DNA from: Himantopus leucocephalus
Taxonomy: Eukaryota > Chordata > Aves > Charadriiformes > Recurvirostridae
Direction of reading: 5' to 3'
Assembly: GCA_003993805.1 (NCBI GenBank)
Contig: RSEF01000004.1
Coordinates: 15,192,633-15,256,632, forward strand
Length of the DNA stretch: 64,000 nucleotides
Both the position numbers and the translations under genes were made by a program. Below the pieces are notes generated by a model that did no database searches, was not told the origin of the DNA, and was given only the letters and a program-made list of their open reading frames with translations. Every line of letters starts with the position of its first letter. The stretch's first letter is position 1. Positions 47,501 to 60,700 of the stretch are shown here, in pieces.

Positions 47501-50500
47501 CATCCCCCAAATCCCACCGGCAGCGGGAGCTTGGGTGGTCGCTCTCCCCTTCGATAGGAAAGAAGAGGGGAGACACGCTTTAAAGTGCGGATCTCAAAGT
47601 TGCTCAGGTCTTGCCAAGGTTATCCCGAATAAAAGTTTAGATATATTTTTAAAAAGACCAGAAATCCCTGTTAGTGAAACAGAAGCTGGTGGAAGTCCCT
47701 GTGACGGCAGGGATGAAGGCGTGCGGTCTCATCTTCAACCAACCGCAGGAGCTTCATTGACCAAGGGGTATTTTTAAGCAATCCTGCAGGAATCTTATTC
47801 AACAGCCTATGGAAATCCCAGTTAAGGTTGTTCTCTAGTGTTAATCCCACCCATGGACTTTACTATCTTAAGGTGAACTGTAAAAGGCCAGTTTTCACTC
47901 GCCGCATCTAACGATTCCAATTGTGAATGTAATTAAATGTAAATTTATATTGTTCAAAAATATGGTTCCCCCACAAAATGCTAAATTAATTACAAAATGT
48001 CTTCATAACATGAAATTACTTAGTCTGTTAAAGCGGTACAAACAGCTTTATTGTATCGTTAATAGTTAGAAATGTTCAGTCAGCGCAGTCGAAAAAAAAA
48101 TGTAAACGAAATACGTCAAGGATCCATTGCTTTCTACTCTATTTTTTTAATGTCTTATTTCATGGTAGATAAGTGAAAAATCTTTTTACCTGACTTAGTG
48201 AGAGGCTCATTTACTCATGCAAATTTAAAACCAAGTGTCATAATACAATGAAATTATAAAAACATATCAAAAAGAAGTTAGCCAGTCACTAAATTTAGCT
48301 CCTAATGGAGTTCAACCTGTCTTATACAGTTGTATGTTAATGGGAAGAGCTCCAGTGCTCTGTAAACATCAGAGCGCAGCTTGGAAACCACCACACGCGC
48401 ACGGGGTTCCTGCAGGAAGCCCGGCAGGTTTACAGCCTTCCACACCTCCACCTGAGGGAAAGTCGACTTTTGACCCCAGCTGAGGTTATGAGCACACCTA
48501 GCAGACCATAAATTAAAATGCTTGGCGATGATCTCCGTGCAAACGCTGGGTTCTACGGAGCCGCTTTGCGAACTCCGGTACCAGTGCAGACCCGGGATGA
48601 TTCGCAGGTGAGATACTTAACGTGCGTAGGGATTTTCTAAATCCGTACAAAACATCACGGCTGGCAAGGTGAAGCGCTGACTCTGTGGGCTGGAAGATAC
48701 TTAGCAGCTTCAGGGCTTGGCTCTGAATCTGGGTAGATCCAAGCAACAAAGAAAAACTGGTCCGTCTGAAATAACAGCCGCAAACCACGCAGCGAGGCAG
48801 GCGCTGGATCCCGCGTTACAACTCGCTTTTTTTAACTTGCCAATAGTCCGAGGGCAGCACTGACACGGGGCCCTTATTCTCAGAAACAATCTCTTATTTC
48901 AGGAGTAAGCCAAGAAGATGAAAGGGTCAGAAGAGAAGGAAAAGGGAGGGCCAAGGTTAAGATATGACCAGTCCATCTGGGTAGACCTCCAATATTCATC
49001 ACAACCAACGCACCAATTAGGTGCAGCGGGAAAAAGACGCCTCTACAGAGAAACCGGCTTAAGATATAGGGAGGCATTTTCCTAGAGATGATGATGTCCA
49101 TACCCCTGCCCATCAGACGGGGTTCGGGTTTGGGTCCCAGCCACGGGACCCTCCCAGTTCACCGACGGGGCGGCTGCAGGAGCCGCAGGCGGGTGAGGAG
49201 CAATACTGCCCCGTGCAACCCCCCCATCAGCCGCAGCTGAAGCGTGAAGCTGGGGCCCGCCGCCCCGCGAAAGGAAGAAAACGAAGATTCCCCGCGCTTC
49301 CTGACCCGGCAGAAAATCGTGAAAAGAAGAGCCTGTAACGAGGAGAGGTAAGGCAACTAATGGAAAAACATCAAATTGCATTAAGGGCTGTGTTAAAGGT
49401 TTACAACGTAGTCTCCAGACGAGTCCACTGATATTCCTGAACCCTTATCGATCCGTATGTCAAACCAGAAACAAAAAATATCAATTTTAGAAAACGCCAC
49501 TTGTTGTGATACGAAAAACCCCACCCCGTCCCTATGCACAGGTAAACACTGAGACCTTTCCACCTGAGAAAAAAGTCTGCCGCAGAGCTGTACTGTAACC
49601 ACAAAATCACTAACCTGGCCCCGTCCCGTAGGCTCATACAAGGAATTAGGGAGATGTCCTACATAAGTGCTTTAATTAATTTGTGAAATTTTGCACCCTT
49701 CTTGGAGGCGTGCGACACGGCGCTTTTTGCTCCCTTGGATTGCCACAGTTCTCAATTTTATTTTTATCCGGAGTTCGATATGAATCAGGATTTGCAAAAG
49801 ACAAAACAACACAGTGTAATCATCCAGCGTGCCAATTAAACTAAAAGATACCCTGGAAATTGAAATTAAATGCCATATCTATGAAAAGAAACAGACAGCT
49901 TCCTCAGAAACAACAAAAAAGCCCGTATTATAGGAACACGACTGTGTCAGTCCAAAATCGTAGCCGAGGCAGTTATACAACTTACTATCATCCTTCACAT
50001 CTGCATACTGTAGATCTTCATCAAATTGTGTATGTTTTTGCACATTTATCATCAAGATTTATTGAAGTTGATTCCATAAATTTCATTTAGTTGTTCACTG
50101 CTGCTATTTGTTTCCAAGGCAACAAATGCACTTTGCCCAAGCTGCACAGTAAATCCTGATTGTTCGGAATTTGGGGGTCCCTGCCCCTCGTGCCGCACAA
50201 CGGCTGCACCTCCCGACGCAAACAGCACCGGCTCGGCGGCGGCAATAATTAACAACAGATTCGGCGGGCATTTAGGGGAAAAAAAAAATATAATCCACGC
50301 TATGGAAGAAAAATGCAAAACTAAGCAGGCAGACAGCGGGCTGCTGGCAGGGAGATAGGATTCACGCAAAGCCCCCTCTCCTATCTCATTTACACCTCGG
50401 ATGGCTGGAGGTTGAGAAATCCATTCGCGGGTTCAGGAGGAGTCAGAAGGCTCTTTCCGCAAAAAATAATGATAAGAAAGTAGTCTTCTCATTGTAGCGG

Positions 50501-52500
50501 TTGCAAAAGGGACAACTGCAATAGCAAGGGAAACAGAAAAGCGGAGGGTTTACAAACACCGCGCAGGCGCCTCAGTCTCCGCCACGGGCGGCATCCGATG
50601 GCTCTGCCGCGGCAGGCACGGGGAGCGAGAGCCCCAGGAAAGCAAAACTCGCCGGCAACTTTGGAAGAGTTCAGCTCGGGATAGGGAAATACTCTCCGCC
50701 TGAATTGTGATAGCGTAGCGTCCTTATTTTAATTTTCAGCAGCGGAGCTGCAGGAGGTGGACGAGTCCAAGCACTAACGCGGAGCGAGTGTTACTGCCCA
50801 ATTTCATGCTACTCGAAAAGCGGCGTCCAAGCTGCCCCGTCCACGCTCAGGAGCCACCCGGCAGCACCTCTCCCTCTGCACCGCTCACCCGCAGCACCAC
50901 GTCCCACACAGGATCGCTAAAATACCTTTTCAATAAAAAGTAGTAAAAGAAGAGGCCACAACCGCAGGAAGACAAAAATCAAACGCAAGAGACCGAGCGA
51001 AAACACGCTCTGCGCTCCCGGAGACTCCTCCGGGGAAAAGCCTCGCGCAAAAAGCCATTACTTCAGCATTTCTAAAAACAAAACCAATCTCGTACGCGAT
51101 GCTGATATTTTAATGGGACACGATGTTTTTTGGAAGACAATGCAGTTATTTTTGTTTGTTTGTCATAAGCAAACACCCAGGACCGCAAATCCGCCGTATA
51201 AGAGGTAGCTGACAAACTCAGCGCGCTGATGCCGGCCAGTATAGACCGAACTGGAAACTTTACGGTGTGAATCAGGGAAACCCACATGCAGCTTCCAAAC
51301 CCAGTCAGAGGAGCGCCACGTAACTGCAGCGACCGCAGAGGAGCCAGCCCCGACTCATCCGGTGCACAGGAACCTGCAATCCTTTCCCTTTTTCCCTTTA
51401 TTTTTAAAAAAATCGCTCTCAAACCCCCTTCATTGGATAGCACATTCCCTTGGATTCACACGTTATTCCCAGAGGACAGCATCCCTGATGACAAAAGCCA
51501 CTAGTTTTGCCTATCCCCTCCTCAGAAATGTTAAAAGATTGTTTGCTTTTTAAGTGCAAGTCCCCCATGGCATCTTATGAGGATTACCAGGATGTAGTGA
51601 AGCTATGCAGGGNGACGCAGCAAGCCGAGCACGCCACCTCCAGCGGAGCGGGGCGGCTGGGTCCAGCGCTCCTGGAAACAATAAAATAACCTTACGCTGC
51701 TCCCCATCAACTGCACAATGCAGGAAATGGGGAAAAAACTTACTCCTGACCCTTGACGCAACGAGCTACTTCCTTCAGCTATACAAACTGATTGCTGTTA
51801 TTAACACTATTATTATGGGGCATAATCATCTCCATCTCCCCTTCGTTGCAACGACAGGGATCTGAGACTCAAACCTGGCTTTTGGGGCCATGGCACTGGT
51901 ACGACGGAAGGAGATAGACGGAAATGAAAGCGCAGCACCTCCCGTTCAATGGCAGGGAAGAAGAGCCCTCTCGCTGCCACGTTACAAAGATGGAGCAGGG
52001 CTGCACCGTGCCGGTCCGCAGCTCCATCCCAGGCAGCGCCCGGGCGTAATCCCCATCACGGGCAGCGATGTTACCTGGGCTTAACAGCAGCCGCTACACA
52101 CAACCTCGTTTCTCTAATAGCAGCAAATGAAACCCGCCCTGCAAACACCATCATCTCTTCTAACAAGAGACAAAGGTACCATCGCGCCGCTCATCAGGCA
52201 CCGTAGCGACAAACTGCATTAACTATCCCAATTAGAGGAGCGCCCGGTGCTCAGCCTCACCCCATCACTCGCGACTGCGGGCTCCGCTGTTTACGTGAGC
52301 GTGAAAAATAACACGTTCCAATGGCAGCTTCTCGTTTTACACTACAATAAATGAAAAGCGACACAGAGGTCGCAGGCCACGAATTGCCCCCTTCTTTCAG
52401 CAACGGCGTTGGAGACGTATGGCCCTGCACTCAGGCGACGGCTGGAGAACATTCCTGCGCCGCCAAAAACATCTCATATAAGAATATTCTCCAGCCAGCA
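44544..52500. other. Non-coding sequence with AT-rich blocks
   Basis: No gene is recognisable. From about 46,550 to 48,350 the sequence is AT-rich, with clustered TAATTA and TTAAT cores (47,930-48,060), the texture of conserved non-coding or enhancer DNA, though conservation cannot be tested here. CpG-richer patches occur near 46,200-46,460, 49,090-49,330 and 50,560-51,050. A single-N join lies at 51,613. Confidence 0.55.
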
Positions 52501-52520
52501 GCACAAAAGCAGAGAGAGAG

Positions 52521-52553
52521 TATAAATAGCCTTTGAGGAGGATGTATAAATAG
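52521..52553. promoter_or_regulatory. Paired TATAAATAG motifs (TATA or MEF2-like)
   Basis: TATAAATAG occurs at 52,521-52,529 and again at 52,545-52,553, with a further TATAAAAA at about 52,576. On the plus strand these look like TATA boxes. Read on the minus strand they are CTATTTATAC, close to the MEF2 consensus. They lie just outside the CpG-rich segment that is the best candidate promoter region. Function is inferred. Confidence 0.35.
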
Positions 52554-52934
52554 CTATAGGTAACATTTGTGTGCTATAAAAATCCCCCATTTTTGGCCCG
52601 GCTTTCCTTTCCCAGCGCTTTGCCTGTGTTTTGGAGACCGGCTTCCCCTTCCCTTCCAGCCGGCGCATCGGGGAGAGGGCAGGGACTCCTCCAAATCCCC
52701 TGCTGCACCCACGGAAGAATGGCAGGCGAGTGAATTTCCCTTGCCAGCTGTTTAAAAGAGATCCTATCAAGGCTGACGGAACCAAAAATTGGATATATTG
52801 GGCTGGATCCTTCCGGAGGATGCAGGCGTGGGGCGGCGAGGGGCTGGAGGGGGGTTGTGATTTAATATGTCTTCCTTAGACATAAAAACAAGCTACTACG
52901 CGCATGCACACGGGCGCACGCACATCTCACGTTC

Positions 52935-52953
52935 TCTCCCTCTCTCTCTCTCC
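52935..52953. repeat. (CT)n microsatellite
   Basis: A CT dinucleotide run of about nine units beside the CpG-rich segment. On the minus strand it is a (GA)n tract, a common neighbour of vertebrate promoters. Confidence 0.8.
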
Positions 52954-53029
52954 AAAACAAATACTATCTGCCCTCTGAAGTAAGAATCGCGAGCTGCCAG
53001 CCTCCGAGCTGGGTGAAAACACATCGAGG

Positions 53030-53900
53030 AGCGCAGCCGGTGCGTGTGCATGTGACACAGGCATCTGCATATCACGCCACCCCTCTGCCTCCCTCCCTCC
53101 CTCCCGCTCGCCGGGCCCATTCTTACCAACCAGCAGAGGATAAAAATGCTCTTAAAAAGACCTAATTTTCCTCCCCGGCTATTTGTCGGCAATGCAGCCC
53201 ACGGGTTCGCGCAGCCAAAGCAGCGCTCCCCGCTCAGAGAGGGAATTTCACGCAGGGAGAGTCTCGGCTCGGCAAGGGCGTCCCCTCTCCTCTGCCGCAG
53301 TATCCGCGTCCCCAAAGATGCTCCGGCCCAACCGCATATCACTCTCAACATTTCCCCCCCTGGTTCTCCCCCAGACGAAGCAGTGTCCTGGCACATCCGT
53401 CCAGCCCCGATCTCGCCTCGCGTCCCTCTAACGAGGGCGACGGTGAGGCCAGGGAGGGAGCGACCCCCCTCCCGCGCCGCCTCCCCCGCCCCCGGCACGC
53501 TGGGAAGCGGGGATGCAGAACAAGGCTCAGCGATGAGCGCTGGCAAAGCTCGCTTACCACCCGGTGAGCAGCTCCCCGTGGCGCGCAGGTGGCTCCTTTG
53601 ATTTCTGATTATTTGTCAGCCTTGCTTCTGGCTGGCACCGCGCCTAGGACCAAACTTTGCAGCGAGGGGGTCACCCCACCGAACAGCCTCTCCAAATGGT
53701 CTCTCGGAGCTCGTGCGCCCGCGGGAAGGCAACGTATAGCCCGCGCCTGCAGGCATGGCTGCGCCCCGGATTGCCCGGCGGCGGACGGGACCCGCGGTCC
53801 CAACCGCCTTTCCAGCGAGGGGTCCTCGCCAGCGCCTATCGAATGATGCCCGAGCAAAAACCTCACACCGCAAGGAGAGCGCGGGAGAGCTTCAGGCTGG
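53030..53900. promoter_or_regulatory. CpG-rich segment, candidate NEXMIF promoter and first exon
   Basis: CpG density here is the highest sustained level in the window, over nearly 900 bases, with GC-rich sequence typical of a CpG island. On the minus strand there are good donors at GTTG|GTAAGA (exon end 53,127) and GGTG|GTAAGC (exon end 53,558), as expected for a non-coding first exon spliced towards NEXMIF. A plus-strand donor, CCCG|GTGAGC (exon end 53,563), would allow a divergent transcript. NEXMIF is known to start with a non-coding exon far upstream of its start codon. Assigning this island to it is inference from position and strand. Confidence 0.45.
53088..53105. repeat. (CCTC)n tract
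   Basis: Four to five CCTC units in the CpG-rich segment. A simple repeat. Confidence 0.75.
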
Positions 53901-54735
53901 AGCCATGAGAAAAATTCCTGTTGAAAAAACTTGTGTTGAAAAACACGAATTCATCGACGGCAAAATGTTGTGCGGGAATACGCCAGTTTTAGCCGAAATC
54001 TCACCAGGAACGTCTTGCAAACCCGAGACGCCCAGAGGAGCTCACAGCATCGTCTCCCAGCCAGGCAGAGCTGGGGCCAAGTCCCCGCTGTGTCCAGCTC
54101 CAACCCAGCATCATCTCCCAACACCCCTCTGGGGGCACGGAGCAAAACCAGTGCAGCAAAACCACCCAAGGGCTAAAAAACCCACAAGTGTACGGACAAG
54201 CCACTGCAGAGCAGCAAACTCTCGTTACAGGCGGGTAACAGCAGCTACCCTGGTCCTACGCTCCCGAATAGAGAAAGCTGGCGAGCGCAAGACTCCGCTG
54301 GGGAATTTCGGCATCCTCCAGCTTACCGTAGAGGCAGCTGGGTCGTTTTTTCCTTTGCCCAAACCCTGTTTTAATTCCCCCAGCGTTTCGGGCACATGTG
54401 TTTCTGAATGTGGGTTTGGCCCTTCTGCTGAAGCTCCGTGCGTACAAGAGTGTCTATACACAGCGCGGACTATTCATACTTGTGGGAGAATGAAGGAGCT
54501 AATTCAGGGCTTTGGCGAGATGAAAGGAAAAACCTTAATTAAAATAAGTTTTAAAACCCATCAAGATTTTTTTTTTTTTTTTATCTTATTCAGATTAGCG
54601 GCCATCCTGAGATTACACTCTGCATCTAAACGTACTGCTTCTCTTCCGACGCTGTGGGCTTTGCACACAAAGGCCTTAAGACATCAAAACCCATGCCAAC
54701 CTAATAAAATAAAAACGGGGGGAGAGTACACTTGA
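53755..54735 (+). other. Unexplained 326-codon open frame
   Basis: This is the longest open frame outside NEXMIF. The ATG has a strong context (GGCATGG) and the product begins MAAPRIARRRTG. The rest is basic and rich in Ser, Pro, Thr and Arg, with no domain I recognise. A run of Phe near codon 270 comes from a poly-T tract (54,567-54,582), which argues against a real protein. It starts in the CpG-rich segment, where stop codons are rarer. It is most likely chance, and is listed so that it can be tested. Confidence 0.15.
54567..54582. repeat. Poly-T run
   Basis: A run of about 16 T, a simple homopolymer. Confidence 0.85.
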
Positions 54736-57700
54736 CAAGAACTAAAATTACATAGACTTCCTCCAAGAATGCTGTTATTTTGTAAAAAAAAACTTCCCCC
54801 TATCCCAGCTCAGAACAAGCCCTCCTAGAAGCAAACCGCTATTAACGTAGGGTCTGAGCAGCTCTTCTTGCACGAGAAAGCTGCCAGGGAAGGGGCTGGT
54901 TCCCACCCGCGTTTGCATGATACCGACGTTCCCCCGCACATTCTCCAGCGCAAGCAGAGGAGCAACTTGACTGAGCAACTCCGAGCACCCTGTGCCGGGC
55001 TCCAGGCACAAGGCTTCATCCTCAGCTTGGGGAACCTCGTCCCGGGGTAAAAGCAGGGACGGGACAAGGACACGCTTCCACTGCAGGTTGTTTTTTAAAG
55101 AAAATCCCCAAATAAGAGCCATTGAAGCTCTCTGCATGTTGGAAACACTCCCGTTCATCCCGACAGAGATGGAATAACGAGTGATCGACAGCACACGATA
55201 AATGCAATTTATCATCACGGTTCCCCAACCCAGGACTTCGCTTTCACCACCGCCGTACGTCAACCCCAGGCATCCATCAGCACCTTCTGCGGAGAGTTTT
55301 TTTGAGCAACACACGAAGAGTTACAGCAACAGTCTCACACAAACACGTTTTTACAATGAAGAGCAAGCACAGGGAGGGAGAGTCTTCTTACCACGATTCC
55401 AACTGAAAAAATTACATTAAACGTAGGGAAAACCCTTCCTGCTCAGAGGTTTCTCCAAGTAACACCCGTCCTTACCTTCTAGTCACCTAACCGCCCCCAG
55501 CCTTAGAGCACAGAGGAGGATTCGCAACCGCAGCCCTTCCGACCCTTCCGACCCTGCCGCCGGGGCGGCGTGGCTGGTGCAGCCCCGCTTGCTGCCACGT
55601 GCAGCAAGGCAAGGAGGAGGAAAAGCAGCGTTTCCGAGCAAACCGGGCCGTCCGACGGATTTTTGTTCTCCACCCGGCAGCAGTCCGAGGGAGTGCATTA
55701 TCCGTATCGCGTACCAGGTACCATTAGTTCCATATTGAGTTTGCTTTAAGAAAAAGAAGAAGCAAATCAATTTCTTGGGAGGATAAACTTGCAGCTAACG
55801 GGAAAAACTACAATTACACTTTTCAGCCATGAAAAGTAAATCAGATGGTGCTGAAATCCCAGCAGAAAACACAGATTAATTAAAGTCTGCACTTTCTAAA
55901 TCTGTTATTCAACTAAACACAGCTGTTAAAAAAATGATGCCTTTGCTGTAATTTTCATGTACATTCATACCACTGAAATACAGTGAAAAACATTATTAAG
56001 TGCATTCGGTTAGCTGCCGGAGTTGTACAGGAAAAGAAAGCACACATATACGTTTAATTATGGCAAGGATTGTTTTATTTAAACGAAGAAATTTTACTTG
56101 GGAGCTGAAATGCCGTCTCCAAGGAAGGGATCAAATTTATTACGATGGGGAGAGAGCGGGAGGGGAGCCTCAAGGTGGAGCTCGGGGCGCTCCCTCCTCC
56201 TGCCTCACCGGTCCATGCCCGCGGCACGCGCCATCCATCAGCCACATCCCGGCACTCCTTCTGGTGCAAAACCGCTTGTACTTCCAAGTGCTTTTGGCCA
56301 TCTGTCCATCACAGGCAGCGCTTCCCAATTTCACTGATTTCATTAACCCTAATATATTTTAAGATCTTACACAGGCAAAAAAAAATCAAAACAACCCAAC
56401 ACATAAACCGTTTCTTTACAGATCCTCGTCTAAAACCCACCAAGGTGAAGAGAGGCTCGTGCCGAACCCTGCTAGCTTCGGATCGAGCTCTGCTTCCACA
56501 CGGAGCCAATTTATTCATCAGGAGGCGGCACAGCTACCGACGCAGCGCTCGGCGCCGGGGAGACGGTACAAGAGACAGAATGGGGTCCCTCCGCACGCCC
56601 CGATCCCCCCTCGCTCCGCGGGGGGCTCCGCGCGGGGTGCGTAAGGCTGGCAGAGCACAGCTACCACTGACACCCTGTCAGGTGGGGAAAACACGACACG
56701 CCTGGAACAAAAGCTTTCCTTTTCTTCGCCCCCCCCCCCCCCCCCCCCCCCNCCCCCCCGCTCTTCTCTCCAAGTCTACATCAACGATCAAAGTGGAGAG
56801 CTCCTTGCTCTGTCACAGAGGGAAGCGAAATTGCCGTGATTTGAATGCAACCTAAAAGGCACTCTGCAATTCAACTCAATCAGTATAAACTTACTTCCCA
56901 GCCCTGACGCAGCTGTTCCTCCCCTATGGAAGAGAAAATAATACTTGAACCTTGCCTCCTCTGCAAGGGGGAGAAGGCACGGGAGAGCCCTCGCTGCCTC
57001 TCAATCCTTCTGAAATCATTTCAGCTTAAAATATAATTAGCATGATCTAATACAGTAATATATTAATATTGGCAATAGCTCCTTGCCTTAATATCAGCCT
57101 GTAAAACCTCTCATAATCTAGACTCGCGATCGCTGCAGTCAACGGCAAGACGCCGACGATGCCACCACCGCCCGCTCGTGGGTATCCGCATCGGGGGAGG
57201 ACTCGGACCCGCGACCTCAGAGCAGGGAAAAGCCGCCCGGCAAACGCCAGCGCCTGGACTGCCAGCGCCGAATCACAGCATCTCTACAAGGCAGCAACCA
57301 CAGGCGCGTGATGGTCATCCACTGACAATCCACTACAACATCTGCAACTGCAATCGCAACACAAAGCGTAACGAGTCCTTATTTGCATTTAACCTGCAGT
57401 AAAAATCACTATATTTTCATCCCCCTCCATATTTTTTTCTTTTTGAGGAAAGCAAAATTGGATGGGAAAAAATACCTTCAGATTTGGGCAGGCTGTAAAA
57501 CGCGTTCGCAGGCGCAAGGAGACCCCTGAGCAATCATCAGTCAGCTACCTGTAACAAGAAATGTGTTGAATAACCCGGTCTAAGCGACCACTCCACAACT
57601 TCACAGAAGAACGACACTTTTCTCAGTAGGTTTTATTGGCGCAGGCTTTTCCATAAAACACCTCACTGCATCTACTCATTATTACTCCTCTACCTAATCT

Positions 57701-60700
57701 ACCCAACCACATCAAGCACGCACCTTTCGCAAGCTCCTGAAACACGATCAACTGGAAGAAAAAACAATTAAAACCAAGGAGGTATTGGTAAAAAAGAGGA
57801 GCTATATTTTTTTCAAGGATGAGCAAGATGCACTGGTAGCAAAGTACTTCCTATAATCTTCCATTACGGGGTGAAGGTTTTAATAAAAAGAAATAAAAAG
57901 AGCTCACATTTTGATCTTTTCCCAGAGCTAGACATGGTTTAATTAGCTTGATCTCATTATGTAAACTGGAGAGGAAAAAAGAACACCATTAAAGCAATAT
58001 CCCACTGGCAAATGAGACAACCTTGACATCAACTAAGATATTTTCTTGGAAAAGTCTCCCCTGCCTGCGATGCAGCTTCCACACCTCTTCCTCATCCCAA
58101 GGTCTTCATCGTCCCACCTCTTGAAGCTGCCCGGCTCAATTCAATGGCATTTCTTCGTTTCCGCTCCCCTCCAAGCAGCCTGAATATGCCGGTAGTGAAA
58201 AAATCAAGTTAAATGTTGACTCGGGTCTATTTAGCCCCAGATCATTCAGCGTATTCTTTGGAAAAGATCAACTGGAACTAAACATTGCCGTAATATACTC
58301 CATCTGTTAAAGTACATACTTTTGTAATAACACATTTAGAATTCAATAAGAAAAGCAAGAATTACAAACAAGGTGTCCATAATGAGTCTCAATATAATTA
58401 TTAAAGCAGATAAAGTAGGCCTGGTTTTCAATACAAGAAAGTTATTTGTACCTTAATGATAATGAAATGTAAAAAGCATCTGTAATTTCCGCTGAAATGT
58501 ATTGCAGAAAGTCAACTTAGTGCACGTCACTTTGTTAAGACTATTCTTATTATTGTGTTTGCAATGACAGCAAAATGCTTCTTAGTTCCAACTCCCGGGA
58601 TATATAAAAATATGATTAGAGCACTATAACAATACAACAATGGATTAATTTGCCCAACCATTACATTTGGATCTGACAGACTTTTATAATTTATTTTACC
58701 AACTGAAAGGTGGTTATTTTGGGATCCTGGCTCGTAACAAAGTAGCTCAGTGCGGCATTTTAAAATTTTTTTTTTTTTTCTATTCCAGCACCAGCAATAC
58801 TGCAAGGTCACAGCGCTTCTCGCCTGTTTGCCTGTCACCCGGAGCTTTTGTGCCAGCCCTCTGCCATGCCTTACCCTCTGATTTAGCCTGAGCTCCGCCG
58901 GAGCCGGAGCTGGGCTGCCTACTCAAAAGGGCATCGCACATCCCTCAGCCTGCAAAAACAAGGCAGCAGCGATTTATCCGGTAAAACCATCACCCAAGTA
59001 AAAAAAAGCGACTTTTTTGGGGGGGGGGAATGCTTAACAATATTACCTACACCGGGAAAGGAGAGCATCAAGAACTAATCAGTGTCGAACAGTCCAGCTA
59101 ACAAACGCAGACCAAGAGGTGTTGCGAAATCTGGCCTGAAGGGCAGACGATATAAAGGAAAATAATTAATAACTCGTCTGCTGAATATCAATGGGAGCCA
59201 TCCTCTACAACTGCAAGATTAGCATGGAATAATCACAGATTATTAGCAAATTCACGTGCTCGCTCTCAAGCCAAAATCAACGCCCTTTAGAAGTGGGTGG
59301 AAGTTGCCATTTTGGCCCGAAGCGGGGAGCAGAACCGAGGGGTTTTTAACAAAGAAAAAGCCCCTAGTGCCTCGATGAGGGTGCTGTTCAAAAGGAAGCT
59401 AGCACGTTCTCACACAGACGGAGGAACAGCCCGACAATCAGAAACAAAGACCGAACCAGAAACGCGCAGCACTGGTGCGATAGCACGGACAGGACAGGAC
59501 GATCCAGCAGACCTCCTGGCGCTCTCCTCTTGCCATCAGTGTCGTCACAGTTTGGTTTGAGTGGATCCAAATTTCACTTCTTTAGGCAAAACCCCTTCCC
59601 AGACTCTTTGTTCCGACCCTGTCCATTCTTCTGACAACTGCCGCTCTTAAATTTAGTCTTCCGCTATTTCCTTCCAGGTGCCCCGGCTGCTGCGGCTGCT
59701 GGACCTGGAGACCACCCTGCTCTGAGCATCTCTCCCAGGAGAACATCCCCGCGCTGCTCAGTACATCGCGTTACACCTGCACTGCCACACGCAGATACAC
59801 AAACACATCCTTAGCCAAATATGGAAGAGTTGGTGGGACCTAGTTTACGGCTGAGCTGGAGGAAAAGCATTCCAGCCAGATTTCAGGAGGCAAACGGCGT
59901 ATTTTGGGAACACCACCACTGAACCGCACAGGGGTGATCCAAGCCAGCTCTCCTGTCACCTGCCTGGTCATTAGGAGCACAATTCTGACCCCTGGGGTCA
60001 TGTCCCATGGAGACCCAAAGGCAGGAGAGACTTCTCCAGCTGGTCTAAATCCATGACAGAGGAGGCTCGACATTATGGAGGAGACCATCTTCTGCAGGAA
60101 CTACTTGATAGTTTAATGACATTGTGGGAAAATAAATGTAAGCGCTATGTTTCCATGAGTCAAGACTATATTCTCAGTTTTATACTCTTGTACTTGTTTT
60201 ATACTCTTTGTCCTGCACCGTAAACTTAGACTGGCAGCCTCACCACCAGAAAAATAGTCTTTCTTCTTGTTTTGAATGCCGACGTCTGACATTAGCCTTC
60301 GCTGTCCTTTCCCCAGCCCCTCGAACCATTCCGTTTCCCCTCACCTACCCTGAACGCACCACACGCGCCCCAAGATGACGGCGCTGCCTGGGTTAACAAG
60401 GAGAGAAATTAACGCAACGTTCCTTTTAATTGCAGTGGCAAGGCAGAGAAAAGCAAGTGCAAGGGGATGCTTTACTTGCTCGTGCTCTCTGTTTTTAGCC
60501 AACACGGACTGTCATGCCGTAACTCAAGAGGCACGGCACGCTGACGCTGTAAAAACCAAGAGCTAATGTAGACCTTCCACGGATTTAACCCATCACACAC
60601 AGATAACACAGCTACTTCATTTCTGGATCATTGTTTCACTAATATCCTCAGCTTTTAGGCAATGAGACTTATTATGTAGCAAATTGCCCAAATCTTGCAA

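Noticed and set aside
53146..53601. Open frames on both strands within the CpG-rich segment (for example 216 codons on the minus strand at 52,896-53,546)
   Set aside because: Stop codons are rare in CpG-rich DNA. The products are low-complexity and unlike known proteins, and a non-coding first exon explains the region better.
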